NCBI RefSeq assembly: GCF_031877795.1
Contig: NC_133971.1
Location: forward strand, 48,661,642 to 48,725,641
Source: Strix aluco
Lineage: Eukaryota; Chordata; Aves; Strigiformes; Strigidae
Direction: 5' to 3'
DNA length: 64,000 nucleotides
Positions 48,913 to 63,000 of this stretch are shown here, one piece after another. Position 1 is the stretch's first letter. Every line of letters begins with the position of its first letter. The position numbers and the translations under genes were made by a program. Under the pieces are notes generated by a model. That model did not search any database. It saw nothing but the letters and a program-made list of their open reading frames with translations, and had not been told where the DNA came from.

Positions 48913-50747
48913 CTGTTCACTCACATCATGACTAAGCATAACTGGAGCTGCTGGGATAGGAGATGGCCTCACATCTCTTCCCTCCAGGAGGGCACAAATA
49001 GCTGGAAAATGCTGCTGCATTCTGAGTTTCTTTAAAATCACTGAATCTCAAAATCAACTGACAGCACTCGAGGCAGAAAGACAGAGGACTATGAATGTGA
49101 ATACGGAATATAGCCAGAATATTAAACAGCCTTCGTATCTCCTTCAGGCAAGTGCTCATTCATGTTCAACCTTCTTTTCCACCAGAAGAAAGAGCAGATC
49201 ACTCACAGTTGCAGCCTTGAAAGGTTCCTTTACAAAAGACATCAATCTGTGTGAAACACTATCCCTGATCAAAGGAAAAATACTAAGGAACCCAACTGAG
49301 GCCTGACAGGAAGACACATGATATCATTTGCATAGACTAACACTGCATTTAAAATTGACAAGTGCACTTCATGGGACTGTGAAAGCCACACATTTATGTG
49401 GCTGAAACAGTCCAGATGACAAAAGGGGAAGGATTCAGCAAGGGAAGCGTCCCAGCACTCCAAGGATTCCTGAGCTTTTTTGAAGAAGAGGCAGAAATGC
49501 TCAGTAGAAACAGACCTCGGACTGAGGGGGAAGGAAGGCATCCAATTGCGATGCTGGGAATCAATACACTCAGAAACAGAAAAGCCATCGCTTCTTGAAG
49601 TAAAAAGAAAGATAAGCCTTAGGAATTCTTAATTCAAAATTTGTCCTCTTGAACTTTTGTCCTGGGCCTCTCACTAGCAGCTTAGATGTTTAACCAAACT
49701 TAGTTATCTTGTAAGATAACCTCCCAAAAGTCAATGACTTTCTTAACACAGGAGCAAGATCCCATACTTTGGTTTATGCAATACACTATGGTTATTAACT
49801 GTCAACACTAAAGCACAACAGCTTTGATTCAGTGGGAAAATGCTAGACGTTCCTCTGTAACACATGAGGCTGCTCTAGAGAGGTATACAGAAACGTTGTG
49901 CCTTAACCATCCATGTGTGCTACCACACTGAGGAGAGTGACTTCCATGTCATCTGAATCTGCAAGAGCAGTTCCCCAAAAACCTTGTTAGCCTTGCATCA
50001 TTCAGGAAGAACCTGAAATTCTCAGAAGGACTGTGACCACACCTATCTTCAGGGATCATTGATGCCTTGCATCAATTTATGTGGAATATGGCATGAGATG
50101 CTATGTCAGTTGATGACATCACACATTCCGCTACAGTTAGGCAAGATATCATAAACATAAGAAGTGATATTCACGATGATACTGCTGCAAGTGAAATGGA
50201 AAATGTACAGTCTGTGTCCAAATGCAGAAGAGAGGAAGAAGAATTAAAACACACCACTTCTGGCAGGTGCTCAAAGATGTGGTGGTAAGATACAGCTGGA
50301 GGCAAAGACAGGAAGACAGTCTCTATCGGCAACAGCACGGCTTCCTTTTCTGAATATATGGATGAGTATAAGTGGTTGTAATGTTAAGTAACAGAGACAG
50401 AGCTTGTGGTTCTAGAGAAGGTTAAATTCTGTTTTAGCTTCTTTCAGAGACAGTACAGAAAATGAAGAGGAACTCCTCAATGGCAAAACTCTTAAGTCCT
50501 CGCTGTCGTGACTCCAGCACCTTTTGTAGGGAAAATTCAAAGCAAGATGATATTCTGGAAGAGTAATGCAGTCAGCTTACTTGTTTAAGAAAAGGAAATT
50601 ATTTTAAGCATTTAAGTCTAATGAGTATAAACTGTTAACGCTTGACAGAAACAGTTTCAATTTACTGTACTGATCTGTAGAGGACCTTGGAAATATGGGT
50701 TTCATCACAAGCAACAGATTTTTACCAAAAAAGCAGAATAAAGCTGT

Positions 50748-50793
50748 CAGTTATTTTTCATAGTCAACAGCAGTTATTTTTCATAGTCAACAA
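50748..50793 (+). repeat. 23-bp tandem duplication (two copies)
   Basis: The unit CAGTTATTTTTCATAGTCAA plus CAG/CAA occurs twice in direct succession with one terminal difference, which suggests a recent replication-slippage duplication. Confidence 0.95.
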
Positions 50794-51517
50794 CGAGGGA
50801 AATCAATTCAAAATGGGTAAGGAAGAAGCCACTGAATTAAGCAGTAAAACCATGTAAAACTTCTGTTTTCTAAGAAACATTCTATAGGTAGAATGTGGTG
50901 ATATACATTGCTTCTGACATCTGGTAGCAGCCTACCCCAATCTCTGTAACAATCAAGATACCAGCAGAAAACCTCAGAGCTTTTGTCAGATTCCTCAGAC
51001 TTGTCACCACACATTTCAACAACTTTGGAACAGGCCCTAAGATCTTTCATGATAGCAGCAGATGCTAGAGGAATATGCCACCCTTGACTGAGGTGTCAAG
51101 GAGCACACTGAGATATCACTGTACTGCAGCAGATGAAGAACTAAGCATGGTTACATCCTTTCTTGTCCCTGTCTCAGAGGAAGCATCTTGAGGTTGTATG
51201 AGTACAAATAAAGTAAAAAAAAAAAATTATTTTTTAAACTATTCTTAAAGAGAGTGAGGCTGACATACATCAAAAAAGGATCATCCAGAAATGATGACTC
51301 TGAATTCTGTGTTCACTGGTCAAAATATCACCAGGGAGACCTGAGTGTTTCCTGAGAGTTTTTTGGTGCTGATGCTCAAATGGCCAAACCCTCTACCTAT
51401 GAGAACAATCATCTTTGATGAAGAAGGAGAAGGATAAAGGTCTAATGAAATTGTAAGCTGAGTTGTAATAAAATATTGTATCAGGGTTGGTTCTACCATT
51501 ATTGCAGTAGTCACCAA

Positions 51518-53570
51518 AATCACAGATTTGTCAAGGCTGAAAGGAATCTGCTGAGATCACCAAGTCCAACCGCACTGCTAAAGCGGGTTGTCCAGGACCA
51601 CATGCAGTTGGGTTCTGAATATCTCTGCAACCTCTCTGGGCAATCCATTCCACTGTTTGATCACATCACAGTAAAAAACTGTGCTCCTGTGTTCAGCTAA
51701 TCTCATAAATTTCAGTTTGTGTCCAAGGCCTATTGTCTTGTCACTTGCACTACTGAGAAGAATCTGGGCCCCACTTCTTCATTGATAAGATTCCCCTGAG
51801 GGTTCTCTTCTTCAAGCTTAACAGCTCTCTCAGCCTCTCCTCACACGAAGAGTCCCTTAATCATTTTTGTGGTTTTTTTGTTGGATTTGTTCCAGTAAGT
51901 CTGTATCTTTCCTGTACTGGGGGGCCCAGCAGTGGACACAACACTCCAGATGTGGCCTCTCCAGTGCTGAGAAGAGAAAAATTATTACCTCCCTTGACCT
52001 GCTAGCAAAACTCTTCGTAATGGAGCCCAAAAGGCTGCTAGCCTTTGCCATAAGGGCACATTGCTGGCCTCAAAGTCAGCTTGGTGTCCCCCCAGGATCC
52101 ACAGGTCCTTCTCTACAGAGCTGCTTTCCAGTCCATCAGGCACCAGCATGTAAATGTGTCTGTGATTATTCCTCCCCAGATATATTTCCCCTTGTTGAAC
52201 TTTATGAGACTTCTCTCAGCTTAATTCTCCAGCCTGTCCCTGTGAATGGCAGCACAACCAGCTGGTTTACCCACCACTCCTCCCAGTTTTGTATGATCTG
52301 TGAACTTGCTGAGAGTGCACTGTCCCAGCACCCAGGTCACTAATGAAGAGATTAAACAGTATTGGTCCCAGTATCAACCCCTATCGTACACCACTAGTGA
52401 CTTGCCTCCAAGTGGACTTTGTCCCACAGACCCCAACCCTTTGAGCCTGGCTGTTCAGCCAGTTTTCAAACCTCTTCCCTGTGCACTCATCTAAGCAGGA
52501 CTCTGTCAGTTTGTCTAAGAGGATGTTACAGGAGACTGAGACAGTGTCAAAAGCCTTACCAAAGCTGAGGTAAGCAACATCTACTGCTTTCCCCTCATCT
52601 ACAAAGTCACCTCACTGTAGAAGGCCATCAGGCTGGGAAAGCATGATTTGCCCTCTGCAAATCCATGCTGACTGCTCCCAATTCCCTTCTTGTCTTTCAT
52701 GTGTTTGGAAATGGTTTCCAGGAGGATTTTCTCCATCATCTTACCAGGACTTACCAGTATCACTGAGGTGATACTGACCTGCCTCTACTTCCCCATATCC
52801 TCCTTCTTGCAGACAGCAATGGCATTTGCTTTCTTCCAGTCTTCAGGAACCTCTTTCAGTTGCCATAAAAGAAGTTAGTTGAGATTAGCCTTAACAATGT
52901 CATCCGCCAGCTCCCCTAGTACCTGTGTATGCAACTTGCCAGGCCTCATGGACTTTTGTACATCCAGTTTGTTTAAGAGCTCCCTAATCCTAAGTCTGGA
53001 CCAAGGGTAGAGTACCTCAGTCTTTTCTTTGTCACCAGTTCCCCTGCCCCATTCAGCAGTGGGCTCATGTTTTCCCTAGCTTTTCTTTTGTTGTTTATGT
53101 ACTTGTAGAAGCGTTTCTTGTTGCCTTTCCCACCTCTTGACACATTCAACTCCAGGTTAACCTTGGCTTTCCTAATGCTATCCCTGCATGCTCAGACAGC
53201 AGCTCTATTTCTCCTGGGTCACGTGTCCCTGCTTCCATCTCTCATACACTTCTTTTTATGTCTGAGTTTAGTCAGGATCTCCTGACTCATCGCAGGTCTC
53301 CCACTGTCTCTGCTGATTTTCTGCTTGTTGCGATGGGTCTTTCCGGAGCTTAGAGGAGATGATCCTTGAGTATGAGCCAGCTCTCCTGGACCCTTCTTCT
53401 CTCCAAAGTCACATCTCATGGTATTCTTCCAAGCAGATCTCTGAAGAGATTGAAGTCTGCTCTCCAGAAATACAGGCAATGGTCCTACTTTTTGCTCTGC
53501 TCTCTCTTCTTAGGATCCTGAACATCATCTTATGGTCACGGCAGCCAAAGGTGCCCCTGACTGTGAAGGG
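51518..53570 (-). mobile_element. Decayed CR1 LINE of a second subfamily
   Basis: It begins AATCACAGATTTGTCAAGGC, an antisense CR1 3' end of a different subfamily from the 29-kb copy. A minus-strand fragment at 52051-51857 still reads SFASRSREVIIFLFSALERP...HCWAPQYRKDTDLLEQIQ, aligning with the ORF2 C-terminus. Further segments track the antisense of the reverse transcriptase and linker, to ATCTTATGGTCACGGCAGCC near 53528, which corresponds to the endonuclease C-terminal region. Many stops and indels are present. The upstream edge near 53570 is approximate. Confidence 0.88.
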
Positions 53571-54456
53571 GGAATGCAAAATACCCTGAGGTTAGTCAGG
53601 ACCTCAGGGACCTCTGGCTGCCTATGCTTCTTCAATTTCTCAGGTAGCTCTTTTCCACCACCACCATCTGCGGGACTGCCAGGATTTGTAAGGAGATCTA
53701 TAACACAGTCTGTGAGATGGGGCAAGTCAGGGTACTCTGCTGAGTTAATCTTACCTGCTCTTGAAGGAGCTGGAGAATCTTTTCATAAGGCACAATTTGA
53801 TTTTTTTTTTTCTCCTCCTTATAGTAAAAGATCCAGTGGTGTGTGTCAGCATCTGTTTGACACTGAAGAAAAAACCTGCCAGAAGTCAGGCTTCCCTTTG
53901 CACTGTTTCCTTACCCTACCTCAGAACACATTTGGCTTCTCATCAGGAAAAACACACATGCTTTCAGCACTACAAACCTCCCAGTTCATGCACTGTTTCA
54001 GACTCGAAGGTCTGGCTGGGTGATTGTAAAGTTAGGACTACCAGCGAAGCATATGCATTAGGGGCTCTTCCTGCTGTGAACTTAAACTGTTTTTAAAATG
54101 CAGCTAAAAGTTTTCCTTGCTTTAAGGAATCTCTTGTGAATATAAAGAGCAGTTGCACCAGACCAGAGCAAAGGTCTGTTTGTACCAAAATTCTACTTTC
54201 AACAGTGGCCCAAAGCAGAAAGAACACAAGACATCTACAGCAGTACTGCCACCAGCCACCCTCCCAACTATCTGCAGCTCAAGATCCACTGGAGACAGAG
54301 ACGGCTTGTAGGTAATCAGATACAACACAATAAAATTTGAGAAAGCATTGGTTAATAAATAAAAACAGAGAAAAATATAAACAGGAAGGATCAAGAACAG
54401 ATTTAATAGTTCATGAATCTATACCTTAGGAAATGTACTTCATAACTCATTAGGTT

Positions 54457-54512
54457 AAAGCTTTTATAACTTTATATATATATATATATATATATATAAA
54501 GCTTGTATAACT
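54457..54512 (+). repeat. (TA)13 flanked by 15-bp near-identical direct repeats
   Basis: AAAGCTTTTATAACT (54457-54471) and AAAGCTTGTATAACT (54498-54512) differ at one base and bracket about 13 TA dinucleotides. The AAGCTT portions are also palindromic, so the region can form a cruciform. Confidence 0.9.
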
Positions 54513-56163
54513 AACATGTAAATAACAGGACAACATCACATCTATCTCTAAGAACTATGACATTTACTTAATGGATTTACATGGAAACTACTCATATACT
54601 GAAACATCTGTGCAACATTTTAATGTTTTAAAGTTATAAATGCTTTATTTATTATTTACTGGATCCAGTCCCAGTATCAACCTATCTACATTTCTTAAAT
54701 ACTACTCTTCTGTGGAATTAATCAGAACTACCTATTAGAGTACTAGACCAAATTGGTTCTTCGTCTTTAAGGACTAGCACTTAATAATTTGTTTTAATTT
54801 ACAGTAATTCAAAGTCCTAAAAATAGGAGTTATCTGCTCATACTGTAAATCTGAAATTAGAACAAAAGTTATATTAATTTGTAAAGCATTCAAGAGATCT
54901 AGTTTTGTTAATTTATGTCAGCCAGAAAAAAAAAAAAAAGGACGCTACCACAACTACTATGATCTTGTCTGGTTTTTTGCTTCAGAGAGACTATCATGAT
55001 GTTATATATTAACTCAGTTTGCCCGACGACTGTGCTGCAGTTGTATCTACCTATCTCTCCTAACTGCTGATTAAGTACTGTGGACCTCCACTGCCTCACT
55101 GCATTTATCTTGCAAATGCTTCTGAAAGCTTGTAACAACCTCTCTTGACAGGTAACAAACAAACCTGAATCTATTCTCCTCAGATCTACTTTTCAGAAAC
55201 AGCATTGCAAAATAATGCTGGGTCCAAAGGGCTTTGAGGTAATTCACTGACAAATCTCCTGGGATCTCCAAATGGCTTTCAGAACCCCTGGAACAGATAC
55301 ATAGATGCCCAACGACCCTACCCTACAAATGCAGTGAAGAAGCACCACAGGCACTTCAACTACATCTTCAGTTGCTAAAAATGACGAGCAAAACATTTTC
55401 ATTGAATAGCTGCGAGCTTCTGTTTGCCGTAAGTTTCTAGGTGTTTTGGTGGACAGCAAGCAAACCATCGGATTTCTTACAAAACTGTCTTGGTGCTTCA
55501 GCTAGCAATGGGACTGAGGACTCCAAAATCCACGTTCCCATAGACAGAGTTGTGCTGGTTTATACAGTCTCTTCATAAGGAGCAACTGTTAATCACAAAA
55601 ATCCGTCAACAGCTTGTGAAACAATCTGCCTGTACTATTGCAGGCCACATCCTGTAGGGCCTGTTAAGTCAAGCTTTTGAGTCAAACCAGGCTCACATCC
55701 TGTCAGTTTGGAGGATGGCACATGCTTGTTTGCTTACAACTGAATCTATCTATGGAAATCCTTCACTACAATAGACAAGGGTAAGAGCTATTTTCTGGAG
55801 GTTTTATATTGCCAATTGGATATGCGCTTCCAAAGATACAACTAGATTTTTACCAAGCTGTTAGTTGATTCACTTGCATTTTCTTTGAATTATGAAACAG
55901 TGTAAAATGAAGGTTTTTGTGGTCTAGAAGATTTAGCGTTCTACACTCTAAGAATTATTTTTCTTTTTCTCTAGGATTTCAACAAATTGCAGTTGCTCCT
56001 GCTTACAGAACAGTACAGTTCAAGCCCTCAGCAGAATGCTATGTTGGAAAGTCATGAGTTATTTAATCATAAAAGCATGAGTAAGTTTAGAGATATGGAA
56101 AGTACTGACCATTTTAAAGAAGAATTTTAACCTGAGAAAGAGGTTAAGCTTCTTGGTAACTTT

Positions 56164-56181
56164 AAAAAAAAAAAAAAAAAA
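56164..56181 (+). repeat. A18 homopolymer
   Basis: A run of 18 A about 385 bp before the plus-strand solo LTR. No retroposon body was recognised upstream. Confidence 0.95.
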
Positions 56182-56565
56182 GTAGTCACCTTTGATTTAC
56201 ATTTCTAAAACCTATTCTCAAGAACCATGACCTAATGAGCAAGAAGATGGAAAGCTTAATTGTTAGAAAGAGGATTCAGATACTTCACTCATAGCAGTTT
56301 TCATTGTTTTAATTTAATGAAGCTTCAGATGGGAGGCTTGAGTTTATGGGGAAGTAACTGATAACTGACAATAAGCTCTAGAGAATTCCACTTAGGGCAT
56401 TAGAATGTAATCCTTAATTTGGAAAGTAAAGTTAAAATGTTTGTCATATAAAGACAGAGTGCTGCCTTTACCACGAATTTCTAGAACACTTGGATTTTCA
56501 GAGCAAAGTTAGTAAACCTATTAAGATTTACTGTACTTGCTGCCTTACAGGTGAGTCAACAGAAG

Positions 56566-57032
56566 TGTACTGGGTCTGTCTAGGATGGAGTTAACTTTCT
56601 TCATAGCAGCCCTTACAGTGTTTTCGATTTGTGACCAAAACCAGTGTTGATAACACCAATGTTTTGGCTACTGCTGAACAGCTTCAAGGTCCCCTCCCCT
56701 CTCACTCTGTCTCCCACCCCATGTGTAGGTTTGGAGTGGGCAAGAGGTCAGGGGGTGACACAGCCGAGACAGCTGACTCCAGCTGATCACAGTTATTGTC
56801 CATACCATCTAATGCGGTGATCAGCATTAAAAATGGGGCGGGAGTTGGGATGTTTTTCCAAAGTAGCCATTCTTCTGGGACTGGCTGAGCACTGGTCTGC
56901 TGCTGGTGGTAAAGACCCGTAAGCTTTTTCCCTTGGTTTTGTCCTTCTGATACACTTCGCTACTGCTTGGGAGGGGGAGTGAGCAAGTGACTAGGTGGCA
57001 ATTTACTTTCTGGCCAGGGTCACCCCACCCCA
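56566..57032 (+). mobile_element. Solo LTR of an avian endogenous retrovirus (467 bp)
   Basis: It begins TGTACTGGGTCTGTC and ends CACCCCACCCCA, so it has TG...CA termini. It is flanked by a perfect 5-bp direct repeat AGAAG (56561-56565 and 57033-57037). Internal blocks match a familiar bird LTR family: GGATGGAGTTAACTTTCTTC near 56584, GTGTTGATAACACC near 56644, and ACACAGCCGAGACAGCTGAC near 56758. A degenerate TATA-like CAGCATTAAAAAT lies at 56822-56834, and a GGGGGAGTGAGCAAGTGACT block sits near the 3' end. No retroviral coding sequence is present. The element lies antisense to TNFAIP8, about 22 kb upstream of its first coding exon. It looks old, with many substitutions against the family as I know it. 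Confidence 0.87.
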
Positions 57033-57037
57033 AGAAG

Positions 57038-60000
57038 GAAAGCCCAAAAAGCTCTATTAGTAGGAACTACTTTTATTACTACTACTCTATCCACTTCAGC
57101 TGCTACAGATCAGCTCCACAGGGCTCTGCTTTCTAAGACAAAATTCATCCAGTGGAGATCACTGCTTTCCAGTACCTGCTCTCTTTCTAGAGCATTTGTC
57201 CTCCTTAATATTTTTGACAAATAAGTTTGGGGCAGGGCAGATGCAGGTTGTTAAGACAAATGAAGTTTACATAAAAAAGGGAGAAATTCTTCAGCACAAT
57301 ATTGTGTACTACCACATAATTATTCTTAAGAAGAAAAAACCCACAGGAAAACACCTCAAAAAACCCAGACTGTTTTAATCACCCCAAATAATTCCTATTA
57401 TAACATTTGTTTTTTTATTTTACCCGAGTGGTGATAGATGAGGAAACTAGCAGTGCGAGTCTACACAGCAGCATGAAAAAGTATGTACATTAATCCCACT
57501 TCTTGTTCTGTATCCCACCAACTACATTAGATACTTTCTACTTTCTTTTCCACCTGAGGATATCAGGTCAGAAAACATTAATTTTTGAGTTTGATTATAG
57601 ATTACATGATCTAGATATTCACTGCTAGCTACAACTGTGTGTACAGTCCCTTCTTTTTTTAACTTTCATCAGTAAGTACCTTAGCCTGCTCATTAAAGAC
57701 ATGTCACAAATCCCTAAACAATGTACTCTTCAGCTGTCTCTTGACGAAGTTGGAAAAAATCCTGAAAAGTAAAATCTGACATCTATGTCTACCAAACCTT
57801 CACCACACTGGTTCAGCAGATAATAAAATACAACTGTAACAGGGAAGCAAGTCACAGCACCCTAGTGTCTATGTATTGTCTTGATTTATTCAAGTACCTC
57901 TGTCACAACTAATGCTATTTTAAGCGATCTTCTGTGTTATGGCTTTTAGAGAAGCAGAGAACTGCAGCAAATAACTCAGGATTCAGTCTAACTCATTTAA
58001 GAAATAGCATCATTTTAACTTTTCCTATATTTTGAAAAAGAGACTGAAGATCAGAATTAAATACTACCAGTTTTCCTTCCTTAGTTAATTTAAAATATTT
58101 TTTAAAATCCCAGTGCTTCCTTCGCATGCACTGACTGGCCATTTGCATTGAAAAGCTATATAGAAACAACTGAACAACTGCTAAAGCAGCACATTTTTTA
58201 AATTCTGCATGGTTACTAGTATAAACATAAGAATTTTTTGACATGCATATGTATGTCAGCTACACATTTATTTACGGAGATGTTTATACAGCAAAGGATT
58301 TATCTAAAACACAGTGCACATACATGTGGATTGCAGATGCTACATGTGCCCTTCTCATATACATCCTGGAATACAACCCTGCCACTGCTGCCACTGTGAA
58401 GACATTCATAAGAGCTAACTACAAAATTAAAATTGCTGGACATAGCTAAAGAAAGTCTAAGATTAATGAAAAAATCTCAGTGGCTGGCATCTTTTGTTTT
58501 CCATACATCTATTGTCCTTAGATATTCCTGGGTCAAATTTCCCTGCATTCCAAGGTAAATCTCTCACTTACTGCAAGTTGAACTAATAAATGCCAGACAC
58601 TACAGTGGCACAACATATTCATTATGGATCATAAGCATTACTCAAAGGCAGCTTTTTCTGGTATGCAACTTTACATTTGAGAAACAAAGCCAAGCTGTAT
58701 TCAAATACTCAATGCTTCAACAAAAGAAAAACACTTTAAAAACTGGTTTAAAGAGAATCAAACACCTTTCCTAAAACTATTTCAGAATCCAAACACTCTA
58801 CAAATTTCCTAAAAAATTCTTATACACAGATGTTGATTATATTGATTTAAGGCTGAGTAAATTACACCTCTAATTTAGGAAAACTGCAAAATGGCAAACA
58901 ACAAAGGGGAATGGAAAAAGGAAAAAAGTGACTGGACCAACTACAAGCCTGTTAGTTTACAGCAGCATTCCAGGTTATGGAAAGCTTTTTAAAGAAAGAG
59001 AGGTTAATGAAACTGAAACATAATTCAGAAATGTTTATCTCAAAAGTAGGTCATGTGAAAATAACCTACTATCTTTCCCAATCTAGACTTATTATACGGA
59101 AAGCTACTAGTGAATGATAGATGACCATTAGTGCGTAACTGGACAGTGGACTTGCTAAAGGAAAAATGTTAACAGGGAGTACTGGAAGGCTAAGTATCAG
59201 GCTAAAAGAAGGTTTATCCTACAGTTTAGGTAAGGCTAAACCTTGCAACATATTTAACCAAAACTTCAGTAATAAAATTTGGCTCAAAAAGAATGCTAGA
59301 GTTTGTGAGATGCCTCCCACAAAGCTGAGAAAGCTGAGAAAGACAAAGCATGCAGGAAAAAGTGAACAATTCTGAGAAGGGCTAGCTTCAGTGAAATGGG
59401 ATATAGACCAGTATTTTCTAAGTGCAAAGTGAGACTGAGAGACTTCTATGCACACAAACTTTTAAGCGTTGCCTCCAAAGGAAGTGGTTGCACAATTCCC
59501 AACTCTCAGACATGTTACACCAACTCTTGTCTTTTCCTCCCATCCCAGCCTAAGAACTCCCTGTGGTAGCATAAGCATCTGCTTAGTTCTACGGCACACC
59601 AGATTGCAGAACTGATTCACAGAAAAAAATTGCTGGGGGAAAAAAAAAGGCTAACCGATCTCATGATCAAGTTCCTCAGTCTGATGAACATCAATGTTTC
59701 TGCTGACACAAGGAAGGAAATAATACGAGCATGGGAGCAGGACTGAATGACATTTTTGGCAGCCAAAGATGTGTGTGAAATTAGTGCTTACTCGCTTGAA
59801 TCCTTCAGCAAAGAGAGCATATCATCAACTGGAAACAAAAAGAAAAGGTCCTGTGCCACAAGATCATGACAAATCAACCAATCTGTTACTGCTCTGAAAA
59901 AGATAAGACCACAATGGTGGAGTGCACAGACTCTTATCTGCATACAAAGGATGACACAGACACTTGGTATGCGATTAAACAGTAAACCACAGCTTCAGCT

Positions 60001-63000
60001 CTTCTACAGAAACTCACAAAAGGCATGGACTGTGTGGGCTTTAAGGATGCCTTGTTTCTTATCCCGTGTCCAAAGCTAAGCCAATATCAGAATCCTTTTA
60101 ACCAATTAAAGACCACATAGGTCAAGAAATGGTTCCAATTATCTCTTTTCTGTTCTAAGGTTGAAAATCTATTAGCTTACATTACAGTATTTCCTTCAGC
60201 TATGCAGCCCTTGACAACTACCAGTCCAGTGCTCTAGCTGTATGTATCATGCCTAATCCTTCAGTGCTTGATTACACAGGGACTCCTGCATTAGAAGTAA
60301 CACTCACATACCACACTTTTCCAGAAATACTACTCCTGGATAGCCTATTTCTCAGACCAAACTTTCATTACACTCAGGCATTAAGTGTGCTTGGTAAGTA
60401 AAGGACATTACCAGCCCTCAACAGCTTTCCCTAGGTGCACAGCATTTCTTTCTATCTACTCACCCTGCACCCAACCTCCAGCATTTGACCATCTCAAGAC
60501 CCAAATTCAGGCTTGCCACAACAATGTCCCTAGCTTGGCTGTCATTACATCATACCTGCCTTGTCAGCATCAGTGACTGATCCTGTTAATTTTAGCAACC
60601 ACTCCTTTCACTGCACAGCACCCAGCTCTCCTGGTGGAGGTGGGCAAGTAGAAGACACCAGAACCACTCTCCACAACAGTCTGGGATGGTGCCAGTGCAA
60701 TGCTCACCCCACAGGCTTCCTTTGAGGCTCACATACCCACAATCCCAACACCTAGTGATGCTTGAAATGCTGTATTTTTCAATATAAACAAATATCACTG
60801 AGCTTGTCTCCTGCTGACTGGGTATTTATCGTATTAAACTGGGTCTTATTCACCCTCAAGCCAACTCCAGATGATCAGTGACCTCAGTAGCATGCACTCA
60901 GAACATACACTGTTTAACCTTCTTTGCCTGAAACAAGGATAACTTCACCTGCCAACAGATTTTCCACCATTCTTGCAGTTAGCTCAAACAGATGAATCCT
61001 GCCAACATTTGCCAAAGCAGCAGCGTGTACTGTTTCTCACATGGAGAAAGTGAAGGGGCCAAACACACCACATGTCTTTTTGCTTCAGTCAGGACTTCGC
61101 AGACTTGAGCATGCACCAGGGCTGAATCCACCCAGGGCCTAACAGCCCTATATGCCCTTGAGCTCCAAAAGCATCTGCTACACCGTCACATACACTACTC
61201 AGAGCAGAAAAACATGTCTTGCCATATGTTTGCTAATAATGTGCATAACAATCCAATGATAATGCAGCCAGATGAGCCTGCACGGTGATGATTAGTCTTC
61301 TAAGCTCTACCAGAAATGCTGCTGCAATATGACAGTTAATGCCAAGGCCTATCTATGCCTGTGGCACCATGAAACCCTTAGCAGAGGAGCCCACCAGTCT
61401 CTCTCCAGTAAGACAAGAAAAGAAAAAAAATCATAAGAAGTAATCCCAGCAGAGACACAACTCTATCTAGAGATGCTATTTAAGACACATGTATATGTAG
61501 GTATGTAAACAAAAGTATGTATGTACCTACACTGTTCATGAGAGAATTCAAACCAGAGGAAACGCAAAGAAAGAGTGTGGCAGTCGAGGGGAGGGAGTAC
61601 CCATCAGGCACAAGAGTTTGGCTTATTTACTCTTTCAACAAGCAAGCTCATTACAGAAGACCTCAGTATAAAAACATCCAGGGGCTGAGCAGCAGGTAAT
61701 GGAAAGAATTATTTCAGCTCACAGGCTGATATGAAAACAAATGAGATCAGACCAGCCACAAAAAACAAGTAAAACTTTAAACATCAGCATCCTCCAGTAC
61801 CAGAGCAATCCTCCACCATGTACAGAAGGTGCAAGCACCTGGAGAGAATTAAAATAAAGTTTGACTGCAACATGAGATGCAGTTGGTTGCTACCAGGGGA
61901 CCTGAAGCCCGTAATTCAGAAGATAGGCTTCTTCCAGTGACCTCTTCCTAAAACACTGCCACCACCAGCATAATGAAATTGGTATGAATGTATACAGGAC
62001 CAGGACAAAAGCAGGAGACCTATTTCTTATAAACCTTATAAAAAAGGATTAGGGGATGTCTTAATAATTGAGGCAAAAATTCTGGCAAGCATCACCTGAT
62101 TTCAAGTTAACAGCATAAATATTAGCAAAAAATATTTAGCATGCATCCCAAGGTGATTAGTGATAAAATACTACAAAAGATTCTCTATGAATCAAAGTGG
62201 ATAGTATTCAATATTATTTGAAGAACAGCACTGAAATTTATGTACAGAGACATATCATTTCAAAAAATTGCACAGCCAGCAGAACTAACAAAATTGCCTA
62301 TTATTTACTGATTTACTTGATATTATGACCATCACTTCTGAAGTTAAATTTCTTTAAATTTATCGTTCTCCTAAACAAAAAAAAACCCAAAACATTTAAT
62401 AAATGCATTGACACTTTTCTACTCCTGCCATGTCAAAAATTATTTTAACAGGCTTCAAATATTATAAATTTAGTTTCTTCTTTCAGGAAAGAAGCTTGAG
62501 AAGTGACTTTTACAGTTTCTATTTGAAAAACAATGGAAGAGCGGAATCTAAGTGAAAGTGGCAGATGACTGCAGCAAGTGAGTTGGTTTCAGTCTATGAC
62601 TGGAAAAGCTTGTGCTGGTTTTAACACGCATTGCATAAAGCTGTTTCTTAACAGTTCAGATTCCTGGCTTCAAGCTCTCCACTAAGGAAAGCTGTATCAG
62701 TCACCAAGTGATTCGTCTCCTTGCACAGTCTCTACAACAAATATATTCATTATTTTGCAAGAGGGCAAACAGCTGCATTTCCTGGAATGTGCTGTAACTA
62801 GTCATCTCTACCACCAGGTAATGTTAGCAAAGCTCGATGTATTCAAAACCAAAACTGACATTATCCAAAGGACACTGTAAAATTTCCTTATTATATGGCT
62901 GTTGACGAAGTATGCTTCCTTAGAGCTATACTGTGCCAGATGTTGTAGTTGACACAAGGAGGTGTCTTAATTGCTATTCTGAGTTGCTGTTAGAATTTCA

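Larger units (their letters stand above)
44641..51517. other. Upstream flank without recognised genes
   Basis: AT-rich DNA with the TA-rich repeat at 48.9 kb and the 23-bp duplication at 50.7 kb. No exon or transposon was recognised. Confidence 0.45.
53571..56560. other. Flank between decayed CR1 and solo LTR
   Basis: Contains a 9-bp perfect hairpin (53584-53609), the TA repeat with direct repeats at 54.5 kb, and A18 at 56164. No gene was recognised. Confidence 0.45.

Noticed and set aside
53532..54023. 163-codon plus-strand open frame
   Set aside because: It begins in antisense CR1 sequence and continues into unrelated DNA; no domain seen.
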